Source: Verrucomicrobia bacterium UBA4286
GTDB lineage: Bacteria > Verrucomicrobiota > Kiritimatiellia > RFP12 > UBA1067
Direction: 5' to 3'
NCBI GenBank assembly: GCA_002395905.1
Contig: DGVK01000174.1
Location: forward strand, 13,741-22,391
Length of the DNA stretch: 8,651 nt
The notes under the pieces are model-generated. The model saw only the letters and a list, made by a program, of their open reading frames with translations, ran no database searches and was not told where the DNA came from. Below are positions 1 to 7,917 of the stretch, piece by piece. Numbering within the stretch: position 1 is the stretch's first letter; the number at the start of each line of letters is the position of its first letter. The position numbers and the translations under genes were made by a program.

Positions 1-1958
1 TTGACGCCGTTCTCGGAGAACTTGAGGTTCTCGGCCCGCACGACCGGCGAGTAGATCATGTAAAGGCGTATCGCGTCCGCGCCGTAGGTGTCGAGCATCT
101 TCGTCGGGTCGGGATAGTTCTTGAGGCGCTTCGACATCTTCTTGCCGTCCTCGGCTAGGACGAGCCCGTTCACGATGACGTTCTTGTAGGGGCTCTTGTC
201 GAAGAGGCAGGTTCCGAGCACCATGAGAGTGTAGAACCACCCGCGCGTCTGGTCAAGCCCCTCGGCGATGAAGTCGGCCGGGAAGAAATCGTCTACCGGC
301 CCGACGCCCGTGTAGTGCTGCTGGGCGTAGGGCATCGACCCCGATTCAAACCAGCAGTCGAGAACCTCGGGCGTGCGGCGGTAGGTTTTGCCGTCCTTCT
401 TTATGAGAATCTTGTCGATGAAGTGCTTGTGGAGGTCGGTCACCTTCTCGCCCGAAAGCTCCTCAAGCTCCCTGGCGGACCCGACGCATATCATGTCCTC
501 CGGGTCGGCCTCGTTCACCCACACCGGTATGCAGCTTCCCCAGAAGCGGTTGCGCGAGATGTTCCAGTCGCGCGCCTCGCCGAGCCAGTTGCCGAAGCGC
601 TTCTCGCCGACGTAGTCGGGCGTCCAGTGCACGGCGGAGTTGCTCTTCGCGAGACGCTCGTGCAGGTCTTCCACGCGCACGTACCACGCGTCGATGGCGC
701 GGTAGATGAGCGGCGTGTCGGTCCTGTCGCAGAACGGATACGAGTGGGTTATCGTCGCCTGGTGGACGAGCTTGCCGCCCGCCTTGAGCATCTTGATTAT
801 GTCCTTGTCGCAATCCTTGCAGAAGCGGCCCTTGAATTCGGGGATGGCGTCCGTGAACGCGCACGCGTCGTCGAGCGGGTCGACAAAAGCCGCGACCCCG
901 GCCTCGCGGCACACGCGAAAATCGTCCTCGCCGTACGCCGGCGCGATATGCACTATGCCGACGCCGTCGTCGGTCGTCACATAGTCGTCGTTGAGCACGC
1001 GGAAGGCGCCCTCCGCCCGCTTGTCGGCGAAGTACGGGAATATCGGCTCGTATTCCATGCCCTTCATCTCGGCGCCTTTGAACTCTGCGACCGTCTCGCA
1101 CTGCCCGGGCTTCTTGAATATCGCCGAAAGCCGCGCCTTGGCCATGATGTAGACCGGCCGCGCGTCGTCGGTAAGATCGCGCACCGCGACATAGTCTATC
1201 GACGCGCCGACGCACATCATGAGGTTCTCGGGAAGCGTCCAGGGCGTCGTCGTCCACACGAGCAGATACACCGTCGGCTCCCTGGCGAGAAGGTCCTTGA
1301 GCGCGGCGGACTCCGCCGAGAGCGCCTTCGTCCTCACCGTCACCGTCGGGTCCTGGACGTCCTTGTAGTTGCTGCCCGCCTCGAAGTTCGAAAGCGGCGT
1401 GGAAAGCTTCCAGCTGTATGGCATTATCCTGTGGGACTTGTATACTCGCCCCTGCTCCCACAGCTGCTTGAACACCCACCACACGCTCTCCATGAACCCG
1501 AAGTCCATCGTCTTGTAGTCGTGGTCGAAATCGACCCAGCGGCCCATGCGCGTGACGGTCTTGCGCCACTCGTTGACATACTTGAGAACCATCGAGCGGC
1601 ACTGCTCGTTGAACTTCTCGACACCGAGCGCCTTGATCTCGTGTGCACCCGAGACCCCGAGCGCGTCCTGCGCAAGCGCCTCGATGGGCAGCCCGTGGGT
1701 GTCCCATCCGAAACGGCGCTCGACATATTTGCCGCGCATGGTCTGGTAGCGCGGCACGATGTCCTTTATCGTGCCCGCGAGAAGATGTCCGTAGTGCGGC
1801 AGCCCGGTCGCGAAAGGAGGGCCGTCGTAGAACTTGTAGCGCTCCCTGCCCTCGTTCTTCTTCAGCGACTTCGCGAAGGTGTCGTCATTCTTCCAAAACT
1901 CGAGAACCGCCTCCTCCATCTTGGGGAAGGCGACCTTGTTCGATACCGGCTTGAACAT
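1..1958 (-). CDS. ileS: Isoleucyl-tRNA synthetase, eukaryotic-like type (3' end outside window)
   Basis: Class I aminoacyl-tRNA synthetase that charges tRNA-Ile with isoleucine in the cytoplasm and edits mis-activated valine. The visible 652 residues contain, in order: the HIGH signature as HYGH (55-58), preceded by DGPPFATGLP; GWDTHGLPIE (84-93); the CP1 editing domain with the Thr-rich WTTTPWTLPEN (235-245) and the editing-site GEDD (343-346); DCWFESGSMPYA (534-545); and KMSKR (607-611). These wordings are those of the eukaryotic/IleS2-like branch rather than the E. coli-like branch. Family members run to about 1000-1050 residues, so the C-terminal anticodon-binding part lies beyond base 1. 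The start at 1958 is preferred because GGAG (1965-1968) sits 6 nt upstream; an in-frame ATG at 1970 has no comparable ribosome-binding site. No frameshift or missing catalytic motif was seen. The gene starts 35 bp after the four-helix-bundle gene. Confidence 0.97.
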   Translation of the reverse strand, partial: MFKPVSNKVAFPKMEEAVLEFWKNDDTFAKSLKKNEGRERYKFYDGPPFATGLPHYGHLLAGTIKDIVPRYQTMRGKYVERRFGWDTHGLPIEALAQDALGVSGAHEIKALGVEKFNEQCRSMVLKYVNEWRKTVTRMGRWVDFDHDYKTMDFGFMESVWWVFKQLWEQGRVYKSHRIMPYSWKLSTPLSNFEAGSNYKDVQDPTVTVRTKALSAESAALKDLLAREPTVYLLVWTTTPWTLPENLMMCVGASIDYVAVRDLTDDARPVYIMAKARLSAIFKKPGQCETVAEFKGAEMKGMEYEPIFPYFADKRAEGAFRVLNDDYVTTDDGVGIVHIAPAYGEDDFRVCREAGVAAFVDPLDDACAFTDAIPEFKGRFCKDCDKDIIKMLKAGGKLVHQATITHSYPFCDRTDTPLIYRAIDAWYVRVEDLHERLAKSNSAVHWTPDYVGEKRFGNWLGEARDWNISRNRFWGSCIPVWVNEADPEDMICVGSARELEELSGEKVTDLHKHFIDKILIKKDGKTYRRTPEVLDCWFESGSMPYAQQHYTGVGPVDDFFPADFIAEGLDQTRGWFYTLMVLGTCLFDKSPYKNVIVNGLVLAEDGKKMSKRLKNYPDPTKMLDTYGADAIRLYMIYSPVVRAENLKFSENGV

Positions 1959-1992
1959 TCCTGTCTCCATGCATTGCCCTAAAAGAGCGTAT

Positions 1993-2001
1993 ATTATACC
2001 A
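1993..2001 (-). promoter_or_regulatory. Extended -10 promoter for ileS, overlapping the end of the upstream gene
   Basis: On the minus strand a perfect TATAAT (1993-1998) is preceded by TGG, which gives a TGn extended -10. It overlaps the last codons and stop of the four-helix-bundle gene. At 18-bp spacing the -35 position reads TGCGCA, a poor match, so recognition would rest on the extended -10. Predicted initiation near 1986 gives a leader of about 28 nt that contains the GGAG ribosome-binding site. The 10-mer ATGGTATAAT is identical in the promoter of the surface-protein gene, which supports a real signal. It may be redundant with read-through from the upstream gene. Confidence 0.55.
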
Positions 2002-2686
2002 TATCCTCCGCGTCCGTGCGCAGTGCACGCACAGGAGGGAGGCGGCCCGCCGACCTGAGGCGGGCGACCTCGGCCTTCAGCGCGCTGTTCTCGCGCCTCA
2101 GAGACTCGTTTTCCCTCTTGAGCGCGGCTATTTCCTCGTTCTGCGTCTGACGGCGTCCAAGCCGAACGGCGGTCATGCGCTCTTTTATGCCGCCGTTCTC
2201 CTTGAAATCCTCCGCTTTGGCCGCGAGGTGCGAGGAAAGCATCTTGTCGACCATGTGGCAGAGACTGTTCGCGCAGTTGGCCATCTCTTCATCGGACCAT
2301 CTGTCGAAATGCGGCTCATAGTCTTCAAGCGTGTTGTGCGAGCGGCAGAACTTCAAAAGCCCGTCATAGCGCGGATGCTTCACGTCCCAGAGCGCGAGGC
2401 CGTGCGAGCGCAGGTAGTCGATATAGTCTTCCTTGAGCTCCTTGATGCTCGCACGCGCCACATTCAAAAGTTTAAGCTCCAATTCCGTCGAAGTAACGCC
2501 GTCGGCAAAGCCCTCGACAATGTTCTGCTTGCCGCTTCGCGCGGCCTGCACCATCTGATCGACAGTTCTGTCGCCGTATTTAGGAAGGAATCGCCGACAG
2601 AAAACAACCGTCATCTGGTAAAGAACGACAGTCTTCTGGTAAAAGTAAAGGTCTTCCCATTTCGTCTGTTTCTTCAAGACTTCCAT
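1994..2686 (-). CDS. Four helix bundle suffix-domain protein with C-terminal leucine zipper
   Basis: A 230-residue cytoplasmic protein with no signal peptide or membrane segment. Residues about 5-100 match the S23/four-helix-bundle family, seen in stretches such as DRTVDQMVQAARSGKQNI and ELKLLNVARASIKEL. Residues about 100-175 match the 'suffix' extension, with AN near 136 and FKENGGIKERM near 160-170. Molecular function is unknown; relatives include proteins encoded in 23S rRNA intervening sequences and the Avd accessory protein of diversity-generating retroelements, but neither context is present here. The tail (178-215) is a near-perfect heptad coiled coil: d positions L189, L196, L203, L210 and a positions I186, N193, N200, V207. 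It is preceded by a basic stretch (about 168-180). The start at 2686 fits the family N-terminus, yet there is no Shine-Dalgarno and the promoter -10 is only 7 bp away. The gene lies 35 bp upstream of ileS on the same strand, so co-transcription is likely. Confidence 0.9.
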   Translation of the reverse strand: MEVLKKQTKWEDLYFYQKTVVLYQMTVVFCRRFLPKYGDRTVDQMVQAARSGKQNIVEGFADGVTSTELELKLLNVARASIKELKEDYIDYLRSHGLALWDVKHPRYDGLLKFCRSHNTLEDYEPHFDRWSDEEMANCANSLCHMVDKMLSSHLAAKAEDFKENGGIKERMTAVRLGRRQTQNEEIAALKRENESLRRENSALKAEVARLRSAGRLPPVRALRTDAEDMV

Positions 2687-2693
2687 GGTGAAA

Positions 2694-2723
2694 AGTATAG
2701 CATACCGCCAAAGCGCGCGTCAA
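2694..2723 (-). promoter_or_regulatory. Sigma70-type promoter of the four-helix-bundle gene
   Basis: On the minus strand: TTGACG (2718-2723), an 18-bp spacer, then TATACT (2694-2699) preceded by TGC, an extended -10. This is the best -35/-10 pair in the window. Predicted initiation falls at about 2687-2688, one or two bases before the ATG at 2686, so the mRNA would be leaderless or nearly so. That fits the absence of any Shine-Dalgarno sequence (the bases before ATG read ACTTTTCACC). Confidence 0.7.
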
Positions 2724-2753
2724 CAGGGAATAGCGCGGTTTAGAGCGGTTCTT

Positions 2754-2887
2754 CTAGCTGTTCTAGCTACCCTGGTCCATCTTGCCCAACTAGCGCCCTC
2801 TTGCCCCCTAGCCCCTCTAGTCCTCCCTAGCCCTACTAGCGCCCCCTAGCCCAACTAGCGCCCCCTAGCCCTATCTAGCCCCTCTAG
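2754..2887. repeat. C-rich CTAG array, period 9-10 bp (19-bp units)
   Basis: CTAG begins at 2754, 2763, 2790, 2808, 2817, 2827, 2836, 2846, 2855, 2865, 2875 and 2884. From 2808 on the spacing is 9 or 10 bp throughout. The clearest organisation is a 19-bp unit, such as CTAGCCCTACTAGCGCCCC (2827-2845), followed by close copies at 2846-2864 and 2865-2883 and a looser one at 2808-2826. The gaps at 2763-2808 hold decayed CTTG versions. The minus strand reads as G3-G5 tracts split by CTA or CTAG-containing loops. The array lies between the terminator of the surface-protein gene and the promoter of the four-helix-bundle gene. No coding frame in it is convincing. Function is unknown. Confidence 0.85.
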
Positions 2888-2914
2888 CCGCCTTTTCTCG
2901 CCCCCGACAACAAA

Positions 2915-2938
2915 GCGGGAGCCGTGAACGGCTCCCGC
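2915..2938 (-). terminator. Hairpin terminator after the surface-protein gene
   Basis: A perfect 10-bp inverted repeat, GCGGGAGCCG (2915-2924) and CGGCTCCCGC (2929-2938), with a 4-nt loop. On the minus strand the stem is followed by TTTGTTGT, an imperfect U tract, 45 bp past the stop codon of the surface-protein gene. This is consistent with intrinsic termination. The stem is symmetrical, but the plus side has no T run, so minus-strand use is favoured. Confidence 0.8.
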
Positions 2939-2983
2939 CTGCCGGCGGCCACCTGCGCCCGCCGCCATCTGGCTCAACCAGGC

Positions 2984-5900
2984 TTAGTACACGGTGAAGG
3001 TCGTGCCCACGACGGCCTTAAGCGTGTAAATGCCACCAGTCTTAACCCATTCGTATCCGGCAGGCACAATAACGGAGTTGCTCGTTGCCGTTACAACGCC
3101 ACCAGCCGTCGCCCCGTTCTCGGCAATCGTAATTGTCGTTCCTGTAATCGTGCCGCCAGTGATGGTAACTGTGGCGTTATTGGCATAACTCGCGTTGCCG
3201 ACAGAGGCAATCGCATAACCGACAGTCGAGGTGCCATCTTGGTTAGACTGCGTATAACTCGGCGTGCCAGTAGCGGTGATCTTCGCGTCTTTATTAACCG
3301 TCACAGCACCAGCCTTGACCTCAATGCCGCCAACTCCAGTCACAGTTCCGTTGATTACAGTCGTGCCCTTCTGCGGATTGTAAATGGCGTAAGCGTCCTC
3401 TGCAGAGACCGTACCGTTGACTGTGAGCGCGACCTCGGCATTCCAAGAGTTTCCATTGCCAGAGAGCGCAGGCTGCTTACCAGTAACCGAAACCGTGCCA
3501 TCGATAACCACAGTCTGCGCAGCCTGGCCGAAGTAGGTTATGCCATAACAATAATCGGTGGACACCGTCACATTTTTACCAAGCGTAAAGCTCGCAGCCT
3601 CCGTGTCACCGCCAACGCGAATCACGGAACTGGATGCGCTAAACGAAGTGCCCTCCGTGACAACCGTGGAAATCGTTCCAGAGCCAGTAACATTAATAAT
3701 ACCAGCCGAAACATAAAGAGCACGGCAATTCGTCGCCGTCACATTCTTTCCATTAAGGTCAAGTGTGAGGTCCTTGTCGATTGTGATAGTCGAGGTAAGC
3801 GCAACATCGGCAAGGAGCGTAACTGACTGGCCCGATGTTGCTTCGCTTATCGCCTTCTGAAGTGAGGTGTACCTGATCGTCACATCGCCGACTGTAATAC
3901 TCGCCACATACTCGACCGTTGCAGTATCGGTGATAGCAAACGTCGTTGCGGAAGCTGTATCAATGGTGTACTGGGCAGTACCCGAGAGTTCGTAACCCTC
4001 ATTGGCCGTGTAAGTCACCGTGACTACAGAACCCGCAGGAACGGCAGCCTGGCCATTGGCAAGCACAATAGGAGTGTCACCGATCGTAGCTGTTGCCGTA
4101 GCGTTAGCAACTGAAGGAACAGTGATGGTAACTGGAAGCTTTAGAGTGAGGACGCCTTCGACGACTTCAAGCGTGGAGTTTTCAGGAGCTCCCTTGAGCG
4201 TGAATTTATCCTTATTAAGGTCAGAAGCCGTGAGGAGCGCGACATCAGCTGTTAGCGTTAGATCGCTGACATCGAGCGTAACCGTTCCCTCTGCAGGACA
4301 TGTGACAGTGCCGCTAACCGAGAGGCCATCAGCATCGGTCGCAAATGCCTTGAAGGTTGCGCCGTCGCTGAAGGTCAGATCGCCCGTGAGCGTGCCCGTG
4401 CCGCCGAACGTGCCGGAGACGGTGGTATCGCCGACCCATGTGCCGGTGAGGTTGACCTTAGCGCCGGATTCCACGATTAGGCCATTGCGCGCCGTTTGTG
4501 TGCCAGAGAGAGTAAGCGTCCCCGCCGTGGATGCACCAGGCTCGATATATACATCTTTGACGCGATCGTTCGTATTTGCAAACAGACCTGAATATACCGT
4601 GTCTTTTGCCTGAAGAATGTGAAGATCTCTGTCATTCGAGCTGCCGCTTCCGCCCCAGTCGCTACGCATCTGCCCGGAACCCGCCAGGCTTCCTATTGTA
4701 TGCGAGTCGTTCTGCTTTGTCAGAATGAGACCCGTGCTAAGGTTGTTCTCGCAAATCATACCGGTCGGGAAGTTCGTCTGAGAAAGCGAACGCCACTTGC
4801 CGGAGACATCCGCATAGCGCAGAGTCCCCGTTCCGGTAATGCGCGCATAGTCCACACTATGATCTTGGGTATCGTTGCTGTTTATGAGCGTAAACACGCC
4901 GGTATCGGTGGTAGTGACTGTGGTGCCGCCGCCAAGGTTATTCAGCGACGTAGCCTTTAGTTCGCCCGCGAGAGTTATGCCGCCGGTGCCGTACCATGCC
5001 GCGTTGGAATTGGGTACGGTGAATGTGAAACCCTCGCCGACATAAATCTGCCCCGAAGTGAATGTCTTTGGGATTGTTTCGCCGAATATTACGCGCTTGG
5101 AATTGAGCTTCACATATCCTGTGAAGTTTTCCGCCTCCAAAACCTGTATCGTGACTGTAGCGGTGTTTGAATCCGTGTAAATCGCACCGGTTCCGCTCAA
5201 ATGGCTGATGACGAATTTGCTGCCGGTTATACCGTTGTTGATGGTGAGCGTGCCGGTGACTTTCAGCGGCACCGTGCACCGGTAATTGTTGTTGTTCGGC
5301 AGCCAGCCGGAGCAGTTGTAAAGTTCAAGCGTGGAACCCGTATTGCCGTAATCGTTTGGCAGGAAGTTCGTGCCGCTGTAGTTGGATGCGCCGACAAGAT
5401 TTGTGACGTCCTTCATCTGCACCGTGCCGGTCCAGCTGGTATTCTTCCACCATCTGTCGCCCGTGGGCGTCGGCGCACGGCCGGTGAACACCACCGTGCC
5501 GGAGCCCTTTATGGCGGCAGTTTCAGCCGACGAAGCGAGCGTGCCGTTGACGTTCAACGTGCCTTCCACGCGGAAGCCGTTCTTGTTCGCCGTCCATGTT
5601 TTGCCAGAGGGAATCGTCGCCGTAGTGCCGCTCACGACGGTAATCGTGCCCTCGTCGGGCGAGAGGCTTGCACCATCGCCAAGAATCACACGCAACGGGC
5701 GCCCCGCAAGGTTGAATGTGCCGGTAAACTCAGAGGCATCCTTGAAAACGTAGCATTGGGCAATATCTTTCGACTGGACACCGAGAGTTCCCGAACCTTT
5801 GAGTTTTGCGAATACGGTTATGCCGCCCGTGGACCAGCCATCGCTTACGGAAAAGGCGTAGGAATACGAATCGTTTTCAAGTTCAAGCGTGCCGTCGCTC

Positions 5901-7840
5901 GTTTGCGTGTTGCCGGTGCTGTTGAAATAGCCCACGACGCCTGAGAGCTTGAGGGTCGAATTTGCATTCGCCATGGTATTGGGCAGCACGCCTGTAAAAG
6001 TGGTATTTTTCACCCACAGCGTTCCCTGCCAGTTGGAGCCGTCCGCCCAGCCAAGGCCGGTCGGCGGGGTCGCGCCTGTATAAATGGCGGTGCCGGTGCC
6101 GGTGACGGTGTTTGCGGTGAGCGTAGAGCCGGTCATGTTGACGGCGGCGGAGCCGGAAATATCGAGCGTCGTGGCAATCGAGGCTGTGCCGTTGAAAGTC
6201 AACGTGCCGGAACCAGTCACATATACGGTGCCGTAGGTCTTCGCTTCTTCAAATGTGTGGGTCTTGTCGCCGTCAAGTTCGATAAGGAGGTCGTTGTCGT
6301 CGGCAGTTGGAGTATATTCGACGATTTGGACTGCGGCGATGTTGCCGCGGCAGTTGCTGCTGCTGCGGTGGCCGGTGATTGTAGCCGTCGAGCCGCTTGT
6401 GACGGACGAAACGAGGACATTCCCGCCTTCGGAGAGTTCATTTGCGGATTTATCCGCGCCGGCGGAGCCCCAGGCGGAGGTACCGGTCTTCAACGCGCCG
6501 TTCACATAAGTGTAGTTTATGTTGTTTACCGTCATGTAGCCGAACGTGGCGTTGGCCGTGTCGGCAGCGGCATAGACGATGACGCGGTAGCGTTCGTAGG
6601 GGATGCTGGTGATGGTGACGGTGGGGGTGGTTTTATCGTTGCCGTCGTCGATATAGCCGTAGAGGAGATTGCTTGCGGCGGTGAGTAAACTGCAGCTATA
6701 CCTGCCGCGCTGGCCCGAAACCGTCACGCCCGCACCGGAGACTGTAGAAGCGACACCCACAGAATTAATTGCGGCGACCGTTCCGAAGGTTTGGGTGTTG
6801 TAGTTGTCCGCAACCGTAAAATTGTTCCAAGAGCCGCCGGGGACGGCGTATGCGCCGTAGCCGATGTCGTCCGTCGTGGAGAGGCCGCTGTTGCTGTCGT
6901 AGCAGAAGTTGATGTTGATGGAGGGGGTGTAGCTCGCCGGGGTGCCGTCCACATAGTAGAGAAGGATGCCTGTGGAAGTCTGGACGAGTTCGACGGAGCC
7001 GACCGGGGCGGAAGTCGTGAGAGTGGTCGCGCCGGTGGAGTTGACCGTTGCGAGGTTGACGGTCTCGACGAGCGTCGTGCCGTCGGTGTCATAGACCTTG
7101 ATAGCTGCGTCGGCCGTGAAAGTTGCAGTGGTTCCGCTGCCGAAGGTGACAAGAGTCTTGGATTCAACTGAAGGCGTTGCATTTCCAGAGAGCGTGATGT
7201 CGGCATTCTTGATTATCTGTGGGTTGGCGATGGTCAGGTTTCCGCCATACACAACCGTACCGGAGCCCTTCAGACAATACCAGAAAGGAAGCGTAGAGCT
7301 AGAAGAGCTTGTAATACCGGCTGTCCATGTGATACCGCTAGCATTGGCAGACGACTGAACAAATGGCGCATTCGCATTCTCCAGTTGGTTCCCGGCGAAA
7401 CTTGCAATTGTTATCGTAGATGTTTCATCCGCCGTCAACCATACCTTTGCCGAGTCGTTCTGTATCTTATTAATACCGCCGGAGAATGTCACAACAGCGC
7501 CGTTGTATGCGCCAATACGCGGCGTCCAGCCCTCAAGCTGTGTAGTTGTCGTTGCCGTCTTGCCATAGACAAGGGAGGCGTTGAAGTTGCCGCCGGAGAT
7601 GAACGGCTTGACGCCGGTATTCCAGTTTGCGGGATCGTTCCATTCCGTCGCCGTGCCGTCCGTGCCGCCAGTGAACTCATTTATATACGTCTCCGTATCG
7701 CCGGTGACGGGGTTGTCTTTGGTGATATCCGCCCACGCGCCGGGGGCGACGAAGAGGGCGAGGGCGAGCGCAAATATATGCGCGAGCCTGGGGATTGGGT
7801 CAAACCCGGTAACTCTGCCGGTCAACCAGTTCTTTTTCAT
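2984..7840 (-). CDS. Giant secreted modular beta-helix (autotransporter-passenger-like) surface protein
   Basis: A 1618-residue exported protein, probably an adhesin or surface-layer component; specific role not recognised. The start at 7840 is chosen because GGAGG (7849-7853) lies 8 nt upstream and the protein then begins with a clean signal peptide: KK at 2-3, hydrophobic core 22-32, cleavage after AWA (35-37). The frame stays open upstream to a GTG at 8047, but that stretch looks like leader RNA. Visible regions: WNDPANW (67-73) in an N-terminal domain of a kind seen in PVC surface proteins; Thr/Ser-rich beta strands to about 300; an unassigned beta-sandwich-like domain about 305-505; then GSGTL/GTGTL-type beta-helix repeats. 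Two diverged modules of about 200 residues share a Trp pattern, around W598/W605 and W797/W803. A TFGGTGTLTGDLTFSDGATF stretch lies near 1155. An Ig-like segment around 1240-1300 and a second beta-helix domain (about 1315-1605, opening SLQKAISEA) follow. No C-terminal beta-barrel, PEP-CTERM or LPXTG signal is seen. The family assignment rests on repeat style, so details are uncertain. Confidence 0.9.
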   Translation of the reverse strand: MKKNWLTGRVTGFDPIPRLAHIFALALALFVAPGAWADITKDNPVTGDTETYINEFTGGTDGTATEWNDPANWNTGVKPFISGGNFNASLVYGKTATTTTQLEGWTPRIGAYNGAVVTFSGGINKIQNDSAKVWLTADETSTITIASFAGNQLENANAPFVQSSANASGITWTAGITSSSSSTLPFWYCLKGSGTVVYGGNLTIANPQIIKNADITLSGNATPSVESKTLVTFGSGTTATFTADAAIKVYDTDGTTLVETVNLATVNSTGATTLTTSAPVGSVELVQTSTGILLYYVDGTPASYTPSININFCYDSNSGLSTTDDIGYGAYAVPGGSWNNFTVADNYNTQTFGTVAAINSVGVASTVSGAGVTVSGQRGRYSCSLLTAASNLLYGYIDDGNDKTTPTVTITSIPYERYRVIVYAAADTANATFGYMTVNNINYTYVNGALKTGTSAWGSAGADKSANELSEGGNVLVSSVTSGSTATITGHRSSSNCRGNIAAVQIVEYTPTADDNDLLIELDGDKTHTFEEAKTYGTVYVTGSGTLTFNGTASIATTLDISGSAAVNMTGSTLTANTVTGTGTAIYTGATPPTGLGWADGSNWQGTLWVKNTTFTGVLPNTMANANSTLKLSGVVGYFNSTGNTQTSDGTLELENDSYSYAFSVSDGWSTGGITVFAKLKGSGTLGVQSKDIAQCYVFKDASEFTGTFNLAGRPLRVILGDGASLSPDEGTITVVSGTTATIPSGKTWTANKNGFRVEGTLNVNGTLASSAETAAIKGSGTVVFTGRAPTPTGDRWWKNTSWTGTVQMKDVTNLVGASNYSGTNFLPNDYGNTGSTLELYNCSGWLPNNNNYRCTVPLKVTGTLTINNGITGSKFVISHLSGTGAIYTDSNTATVTIQVLEAENFTGYVKLNSKRVIFGETIPKTFTSGQIYVGEGFTFTVPNSNAAWYGTGGITLAGELKATSLNNLGGGTTVTTTDTGVFTLINSNDTQDHSVDYARITGTGTLRYADVSGKWRSLSQTNFPTGMICENNLSTGLILTKQNDSHTIGSLAGSGQMRSDWGGSGSSNDRDLHILQAKDTVYSGLFANTNDRVKDVYIEPGASTAGTLTLSGTQTARNGLIVESGAKVNLTGTWVGDTTVSGTFGGTGTLTGDLTFSDGATFKAFATDADGLSVSGTVTCPAEGTVTLDVSDLTLTADVALLTASDLNKDKFTLKGAPENSTLEVVEGVLTLKLPVTITVPSVANATATATIGDTPIVLANGQAAVPAGSVVTVTYTANEGYELSGTAQYTIDTASATTFAITDTATVEYVASITVGDVTIRYTSLQKAISEATSGQSVTLLADVALTSTITIDKDLTLDLNGKNVTATNCRALYVSAGIINVTGSGTISTVVTEGTSFSASSSVIRVGGDTEAASFTLGKNVTVSTDYCYGITYFGQAAQTVVIDGTVSVTGKQPALSGNGNSWNAEVALTVNGTVSAEDAYAIYNPQKGTTVINGTVTGVGGIEVKAGAVTVNKDAKITATGTPSYTQSNQDGTSTVGYAIASVGNASYANNATVTITGGTITGTTITIAENGATAGGVVTATSNSVIVPAGYEWVKTGGIYTLKAVVGTTFTVY

Positions 7841-7848
7841 ACTACACA

Positions 7849-7853
7849 CCTCC
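7849..7853 (-). promoter_or_regulatory. Ribosome binding site deciding the start of the surface-protein gene
   Basis: GGAGG on the minus strand, 8 nt before the ATG at 7840. It fixes the start immediately ahead of the signal peptide. It overlaps the ends of two alternative stems in the leader, so its accessibility may be regulated. Confidence 0.85.
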
Positions 7854-7917
7854 GCTCCCTTGTGTTTACCGGAGCGGCGAGGGAACTGGACACCTCCTCC
7901 GATGCACCGGATGAGGC

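Noticed and set aside
463..1707. 414-codon minus-strand frame within ileS
   Set aside because: Out-of-frame shadow of ileS, very rich in Arg and Gly, with no domain signature.
315..1982. 555-codon open frame on the plus strand
   Set aside because: It lies antisense to ileS, which shows all class I synthetase signatures. Its Arg/Val/Leu-rich translation has no family resemblance and results from GC-rich codon bias.
1994..2686. Part of a diversity-generating retroelement, because Avd is a related four-helix bundle
   Set aside because: No reverse transcriptase, template repeat or C-type-lectin variable region is seen, and the suffix domain points to a different subfamily.
2754..2887. CRISPR array
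   Set aside because: Units of 9-19 bp without unique spacers, and no cas genes nearby; this is a simple tandem repeat.
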